The notes under the pieces are model-generated. The model made no database searches. It was not told the DNA's origin and saw only the letters and a list, made by a program, of their open reading frames with translations. The position numbers were made by a program, and so were the translations under genes. DNA of 50,124 bases from Pseudomonadota bacterium. Its GTDB lineage: Bacteria; Pseudomonadota; Gammaproteobacteria; Burkholderiales; Rhodocyclaceae. Positions 44,912-50,124 of the stretch are shown piece after piece. The stretch's first letter is position 1; every line of letters begins with the position of its first letter. The stretch lies in the NCBI GenBank assembly GCA_026399515.1, contig JAPLQT010000121.1:1-50124 (forward strand), given 5' to 3'.

Positions 44912-46834
44912 ATGAGGCGCGCGCTGCTGCGTTTTGTTGCCTGTAGCCTGGGATGCATGGCCCCGGTGGTTCAAGCCATGGCTCCTGTACCTGTCGATCT
45001 CACGCCCGAAGCGGAGCGAGTTGCGGTATGGCAGGCGCTGCGTGTCGTGGAGGTTGCCGATCGACAAGTTACGCCCGATCAGGCGGCGGAACTGGCAGCC
45101 GGGAGCGAAGCCTCAGGCGTAGACAGCCCGGACCGCGTGCACGGGCGCGGCACGTCGCCCCATTGGGCACTATTCTCTCTGCATAATACGGGAGCGTCGG
45201 TGCTGCTGCGCCTGCTCGCGCTGGAGACCACCACCCAGTACGATACCCGCCTGTTCGAGCGCGACGACACAGGCATCTGGCATCCTGTCAAGTCGCTGGC
45301 GGACACCGCCGACGGCCGTCTCGGCGGCGGGACCACCTTTCCGGTCTGGGCGTTGCAACTGCCTCCCCGGCAGACTAGCGAACTGTTGCTGCGGATCGAG
45401 GGCCCGGCCATCGTCCGCTTTCCATTGTTTGTCTACCACCCGAGGAATTTCGCCGAACGGGGACGCACGCTTCATGTGGCAATCGGCATCGCGCTGGGGA
45501 GTTGCCTGTTAATCGTCGTCTACATTGGATCTCGACGCCGCTATCTCGATGACCGATCGGCGCCCCTGTTTATCTGCATGATGATCGCCGATTTGGTGGG
45601 CGCATTGTGGTTGTCGGGCTTTCTGAGCGAGTTGTTCCCCGCCGTGCCGGAAAGCGCTCTCAGTTCGATAGGGTTTGCGGCCTATGCAGTCTTATTGGGC
45701 TGCGGCAGTCTGCATGCCCGCATCTACCTGAGTTCCGCCACCTGGACGCCAAACGGCGATCGCTTGTTGCAGATCCTTGCCTGGATCTCGCTTGGGCTGG
45801 CGCCGTGGTTTCCCTTGGTGTTTCCGGTCGCCGCCAGAATCCTTGTTGTTTCGGGTGGAACAACGATCGCTCTGATCCTGGTCGTCGTTTCCGCGCTGGC
45901 CGCACGCAGGAGAATTCCTCTCTCCGGATTCATCGCCGCAGCCTGGTTGGCTTATCTGCTGGTGGGTTCATTGTTTCTGATCGCGCGGACCGTCGACAAT
46001 CCGCTGCTGTGGTCACCAAGCACGCTTCCCCTGATGCAGGCTACCGCGGTCGCGATTCTTTTCGGATCCGCCATGAGCCAGCGCCTGATGCGGCAAAGAG
46101 ATGCGCTGGCGGCGGCGCGCCAGGAAGCCGTGATGCAGCAGCAGAAGCAGGCGGCAATTATGCACGAGCGCGGCCTGCTGTTTGCGGCCACCAATCACGA
46201 CCTGCGCCAGCCCCTGCTCGGGGTCGGCCTGTTTGTACAACTGTTCAAATCGGCGCGCACTCCCGAAGAACGGGACGCGTACTCGGCGAAGCTGGATATG
46301 GCGCTCAAGGAGGTCGACGATCTCCTGGTAAACATCCAGCAACTCGCGTCGGTCCACGAAGCCTCGCATCGCCCGGCCCTGGAGACGGTGAGACTCGACG
46401 CCGTGCTGGCGCCGTTGATCGAGGAGTATCGGGGGCGATCGGAGTACAAGCAGCTCACCATCCGCTATGTGCCGTCGCGACTGACCATCACGACTCATGT
46501 TCCGTACTTTCAGCGCATCGTCCGCAACGCGCTCTCCAACGCCATCCGCTATTGCGACCGGGGAGACCGGATACTGGTCGGCTGCCGGCGCGGAGGCGGG
46601 TTGCGTCTGGTCGTCAGGGATACCGGCCGCGGCATGACCGAGGAGCAGATCGAACGGGCGTTTGACGCGTTTCAGCGTTTCGACTCCGAAGGGTCCATCG
46701 AGGAAGGATTCGGCCTGGGCTTGTTCAGCACCAAGAGTCTGGCCAATGCCCTGGGGCTGGCGGTCAGCCTGCACCGCCACGATGGACGTGGCACCGAGTT
46801 CAGAATGCTGATGCCGCCCGGCGACGCGCTCCCG
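44912..46834 (+). CDS. 7TMR-DISM sensor histidine kinase, own stop codon lost
   Basis: Membrane histidine kinase. Start is ATG 44912 (MRRALLRFVACSLGCMAPVV, signal peptide) or GTG 44903. An extracytoplasmic 7TMR-DISMED2-like domain (about 25-185; SPHWALFSLHN, PVWALQLPP) precedes seven membrane helices (about 190-395). The kinase core has H-box NHDLRQPLLG with His429, N-box RNALSNAIRY, G1 DTGRGM and G2 GFGLGLFSTKSLANALG. The domain is complete to GTEFRMLMPPGDA, but no stop follows: at about 46829-46834 the sequence passes into the antisense of the convergent GGDEF-EAL gene, and the frame stays open to 48349. The given end is the point where homology stops. If translated as is, a tail of about 500 meaningless residues would follow. 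Confidence 0.85.
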
Positions 46835-49357
46835 GTAATAGCCCTGCGCCGTATTGCAATTCCAGCCCTGCAAGAGCCTGGCCTGCTCGACGGTTTCCAC
46901 GCCTTCCGCGACGATCTGCATCCCCAGGTTGCGGCCCAGGTCGATCACCGTCTTGGCAATCGCCACATCCGACGGGTCCGTGACGATGCCGTTGATAAAC
47001 GACCTGTCGATTTTGAGCACGCTGATGGGCAGGCGTTTGAGATAACTCAGGCTGGAAAATCCCGTGCCGAAATCGTCCATGGCAATGCTCAGCCCAGTCG
47101 CATTCAGTTTTTGGAGCAGCAGTATGGTTTCTTCCGGATTATCCACCGCCATGCTCTCGGTAATCTCCAGTTCCAGAAAATACGGGGCCAGGTCATTTGC
47201 CGAGAGCGCAGTGTGAATGGAGTCGACGAAGGCCTTGTGCCTGAACTGGCGGGCGGAGATGTTCACCGCCATGCGGATCGGCGAGATGCCCGCCTCGCGC
47301 CATTCGCGGGCCTGGGCACAGGCCGTATTCAATACCCACTCGCCGATGGGAACGATCAGGCCGGACTCTTCGGCGATGGAAATGAACTCGTCGGGCGGCA
47401 CCATCCCCCGCTCGGGATGTTGCCAGCGGATAAGCGCCTCCATTCCGGAAATCGCGCCGGTGTTCAAGTCGATCTGCGGTTGATAGTGGAGCAGCAACTC
47501 CCGGCGCTCCACCGCATGGCGCAACTCCGCCTCCAGGGTGAGCCGCTGCCGCAGCAGCGTATTCATCTCCTGCCGGTAGAACGCGTAGCGATTGCGCCCG
47601 CCGTCCTTGGCGCGATACATGGCGGTGTCCGCATGCATCAGCAGGGTTCCGGCATCCCTTCCGTCTTTCGGATACAGGCTCGCTCCTATGCTGCAAGACA
47701 CATGCAGTTCGAGCCCGGCGACGTGGTAGAGGCCGGACACATTGGACATGATTCTGCCGATGGCGACCATCGCGTCGTTTTCCGTCTGGTCCTCCGCCAG
47801 GACCAGCACGAACTCGTCGCCGCCTGGCCGGGCGACGGTATCGACATCGCGCACGCAAGCGCTGATTTTTTTCGCCACTGCCTGGAGCAGCTGGTCGCCG
47901 ACCGCATGGCCGAGACTGTCGTTGATGTCCTTGAAATGGTCGAGATCGACGAAGATCACGGCCACCGTCTTGTCATGCCGCTCGGCCAGCGCGATCGCAT
48001 GTTCCAGGCGATCGTTGAGCAGGAGACGATTGGCCAGCCCGGTCAACGCATCATGGTTTGCCTGATTTTCGAGTTCCGCCTGGTAACGTTTTTTCTCGGT
48101 GATATCCCTGCCGACGCCACGATAGCCCTTGAAATTCCCTTGGTCGTCGAAGATCGGGATGCCGCTGGCGCTGTACCAGCGGATACTCCCATCCTTCGCC
48201 CGGAATTGATATTCCCAGTTCTTGAACGGCAGGTGAGCCTCCAGCAGCGCCCTGTGCGCCGCCCACTGCTCGTCGCTGATGCCGATGATCGGCAGTTCCC
48301 AACGGGTTATACCGACATGGCTTTCGGCCGGAACACCGGAGAACTTTAGATTGGTGGTGCGGCTGGTGTAGCGGAAATGTTCGTCCTGCTCCCAGATGGA
48401 ATCCGACGAAATTTCGGTGAGATTGCGAAACCGTTCTTCGCTCTCGTTCAAGGCCTGTTCGACGTTTTTGCGTTCGCTGATGTCGATGATCATCGCGACG
48501 AAATATTCCGGTTCGCCAAGCTTGTCCCGTACCAGGGAAATGCTCAGATCCAGCCACACCGCCTCGGCATTCTTGTTGACGAAGCGAATTTCGCGGTTGA
48601 AGCCGCCGATTTTTCCGGCCACCAGGTCCGCCAAACCCCGCCTGTCCGGTTCGACATCCTGTTCATGCGTAATATCGAAGATTTTGTAGCCGAGCATTTC
48701 CTTGCGGTTGTAGCCGGTGATTTCACAGAGTTTCCGGTTGACCTCGAGAAAGCGCCCTTCCAGGTCCAGGCGTACCACGCCGACCGGCGCGTTTTCGAAG
48801 GTCGCCTTGAAGCGCGTCTCGCTGTCTCGCAGGCGCTTGCTTTCGAAGTGGGAATACGTGTCGAGCGCGATGCCCATGTCGAAAAACACGATCTTCAGCA
48901 GGGCATTGATGGCCTCGCCAAGTCCGCCCGTGTCTCCCACCTTGGCCCGGGAGAGGAGATCGACGATCTCGGTGAGGTATTTGCGGTAGGCGCCCAGATA
49001 CCACTTGGGTGGCAGGCTGATTCTCTGGTGTGCCATGCCCACCTTCAAGCGGTCGAGGATGTAGTTCTCGCCGTAGTCGCCCTCGGTCAGGGCGCTGAAA
49101 TAGCGCGCCTGGACTTGCTTCAACTGTTGCAGCACCGGACCTTCCGCAACATAGGCTTGCAGCGGCGCGAACTTGAACAGGTGGTCGTAGAAGGCGTCGG
49201 TAAAGCTTTCGCGCTGCGGCTCCAGCAGCGCGTGCAGCGCCTTCAGGACGGCGACGTCGTGCTCCTCGAACTCCAGGAAGCGCCAGCGTTCGTCGATCTC
49301 CTCGCTGCCCAGGCCGATTTGCGCAGCGATGTTCAAGGTTTCCAAAATATCGGACAT
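46835..49357 (-). CDS. Globin-coupled oxygen sensor PAS-PAS-GGDEF-EAL, EAL domain clipped at its end
   Basis: Cyclic-di-GMP enzyme with ATG 49357 (CAGGAG upstream), MSDILETLNIAAQIGLGSEE. The N-terminal 165 residues are a globin-coupled sensor; VGMAHQRISLPPKW puts the proximal heme His at 110. Two PAS domains follow (NAPVGVVRLDLEGRFLEVNR; SSDSIWEQDEHFRYTSR), then GGDEF with an I-site RDVD five residues before it, then EAL with EALIRW, NISARQF, ELEITES, DDFGTGFSSL, KIDRSF, EGVE and CNTAQGYY. After QGYY the usual FSRPLP ending is absent: the frame enters the antisense of the histidine kinase and stays open to 46013. All catalytic residues precede the break. It probably senses O2 and sets cyclic-di-GMP. 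Confidence 0.88.
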
Positions 49358-49418
49358 TCTGCTCCTGTGGGGTTGGCCATAACGACCGTTGTCGTCGTTC
49401 CGCCAAGCGCAAAATTTC

Positions 49419-49471
49419 AGCACATACGCAATAAGCTATCAATTTGGTAAGCACATATGCAATAAACTACC
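49419..49471. repeat. Pair of 22-bp direct repeats in AT-rich intergenic region
   Basis: AGCACATAYGCAATAA followed by RCTAYC occurs at 49419-49440 and 49450-49471, with 19 of 22 bases identical and start-to-start spacing of 31 bp (about three helical turns). It lies upstream of the globin-coupled sensor gene (start 49357), so it is a candidate binding site pair for a regulator of that gene. Confidence 0.6.
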
Positions 49472-49496
49472 GTACTTTAAATATAAAAGTTATACC

Positions 49497-49530
49497 TATA
49501 AATGGGTAGCAATATCATTTATATGGGTAG
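49497..49530. repeat. Second repeat pair, ATGGGTAG 21 bp apart
   Basis: TATAAATGGGTAG (49497-49509) and TTTATATGGGTAG (49518-49530) share ATGGGTAG with 21-bp spacing (two helical turns). The sites lie between the sensor gene and the WYL regulator gene in a strikingly AT-rich stretch. Probably regulatory; no protein is assigned. Confidence 0.5.
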
Positions 49531-49581
49531 TAGCCTTGTTTATGATGGGGGATCCGATGGCTCAAACCGCGGTTCGCCCCT

Positions 49582-50124
49582 CTAGCGGGCGTAAGCCGCA
49601 CGCGCCGCGTCGAGTTCCAGTTTGACTGCTTGCCTTAGCGCGGGTGGTTCCAGCACCTCGACTCCGGAACCGTGGCGCAGGATGTCCATGACCAGTTCCG
49701 TCGGGTTGGAGTAAGGCAGTTCGAGCAGGAAATGACCGTCGGCCTCGGTATGCGACTTCTGCCGCGGATGCCACTGCTCGGCGGCGACCCAGCGGGCGTG
49801 CGATGGGGTAAATCGCAGTTTCGCCCAGGCCACCACGGCGCCTGAAAATATCCCGTAGCCGGCGCCGAGAACGGTGTCCAGGTCGCGTTTGGCGATCTCC
49901 TTGACTTTCTTGTCGACATGCTCCGCGTGGCGGATGGCATCCACCGCAAAACTGCGGACTTCCTCACGCAGGTGGCACCAGGCGTCCATATACCAGTTGT
50001 CCCGGTAATAGATCAGGCGCTGCGGCGACACTTCACGTTCGGTCTCCTGGCCGGAGCCGCGGTTGTAGTGGCGGATGAACAGGCGCCGGCGTTTCAGCAG
50101 CGTCGACGCGATCAGGTCGAAATA
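49582..50124 (-). CDS. WYL-domain transcriptional regulator, 5' end outside window
   Basis: C-terminal 180 residues of a regulator; the frame is open to the window edge (reading YFDLIASTLLKRRRLFIRHY). The ligand-binding WYL domain is recognisable: SPQRLIYYRDNWYMDAWCHL with the core Trp-Tyr, then REEVRSFAVDAI and the C-terminal extension typical of YafY/PafC-like proteins (TELVMDILRHGSGVEVLEPP). The HTH must lie upstream of the window. WYL proteins often bind nucleic-acid-related ligands; the target here is unknown. It ends in AAYAR at 49582, facing the repeat-rich region. Confidence 0.88.
   Translation of the reverse strand, partial: YFDLIASTLLKRRRLFIRHYNRGSGQETEREVSPQRLIYYRDNWYMDAWCHLREEVRSFAVDAIRHAEHVDKKVKEIAKRDLDTVLGAGYGIFSGAVVAWAKLRFTPSHARWVAAEQWHPRQKSHTEADGHFLLELPYSNPTELVMDILRHGSGVEVLEPPALRQAVKLELDAARAAYAR

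Noticed and set aside
46846-48349. C-terminal 500 residues of the histidine kinase frame as a real domain
   Set aside because: This stretch is exactly antisense to GGDEF/EAL coding sequence; it has no membrane, receiver or other domain signature.
49389-49625. 78-codon plus-strand frame in the AT-rich spacer
   Set aside because: Composition is that of the repeats, no ribosome-binding site, no relatives recognised; the region reads better as regulatory DNA.

Overview
The window is GC-rich, densely coded DNA from a proteobacterium, most likely a betaproteobacterium of the Rhodocyclales/Nitrosomonadales type. The reasons are the housekeeping blocks yicC / Ser-Thr kinase / rph-rdgB-hemW and thiS-thiG-trmB, a B12-dependent propionate pathway, four cyclic-di-GMP enzymes, and the codon bias. 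The placement is by gene content and style only. No phage, IS element, CRISPR array or rRNA was seen.

Layout. 1-5.8 kb: propionyl-CoA to succinyl-CoA operon (methylmalonyl-CoA mutase, its GTPase chaperone MeaB, propionyl-CoA carboxylase beta subunit) on the minus strand, with a divergent GntR regulator and a crotonase-fold enzyme. 5.8-12.3 kb: membrane diguanylate cyclase, Rhizobium-type L-asparaginase, an epimerase/LysR divergent pair and small membrane or exported proteins. 12.3-16 kb: chemoreceptor and secreted M28 peptidase, with a short remnant of yicC between them. 16-28 kb: a peptide-use cluster made of a TonB receptor, a Tat-exported amidase, gamma-glutamyltranspeptidase and a five-gene peptide ABC transporter. 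The TonB receptor and the transpeptidase both carry frame-disrupting lesions, so this cluster looks partly decayed or recently mutated. 28-32.4 kb: a serpin with an extra N-terminal domain, overlapping a GGDEF-EAL gene. 32.7-40.3 kb: conserved housekeeping genes, a third GGDEF protein and tRNA-Gly(CCC). 40.5-42.8 kb: a TPR O-GlcNAc-transferase-like protein next to the tRNA, with less GC-rich codon use. 42.9-49.6 kb: a signalling cluster with a receiver-only regulator, a small helical protein, a LuxR-type regulator, a 7TMR-DISM histidine kinase and a globin-coupled PAS-PAS-GGDEF-EAL oxygen sensor. 49.6 kb-end: a WYL regulator cut by the window edge.

Most notable points. (1) The kinase and the globin-coupled GGDEF-EAL gene converge and have both lost their 3' ends at about 46.83 kb, so each frame runs far into the antisense of the other (2.3 kb of mutual overlap). 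(2) A dispersed element of about 158 bp occurs twice (1842-2000 and 22415-22572). It carries a GC hairpin and a 48-codon frame, and each copy has a different 27-bp in-frame insertion. (3) A near-identical palindromic site built on CCCTA-N2-TAGGG occurs twice in the two-component cluster. (4) A degenerate piece of yicC lies 18 kb from the intact gene. (5) Three cyclic-di-GMP enzymes share an uncharacterised membrane sensor with an LRGx(I/L)PD motif.
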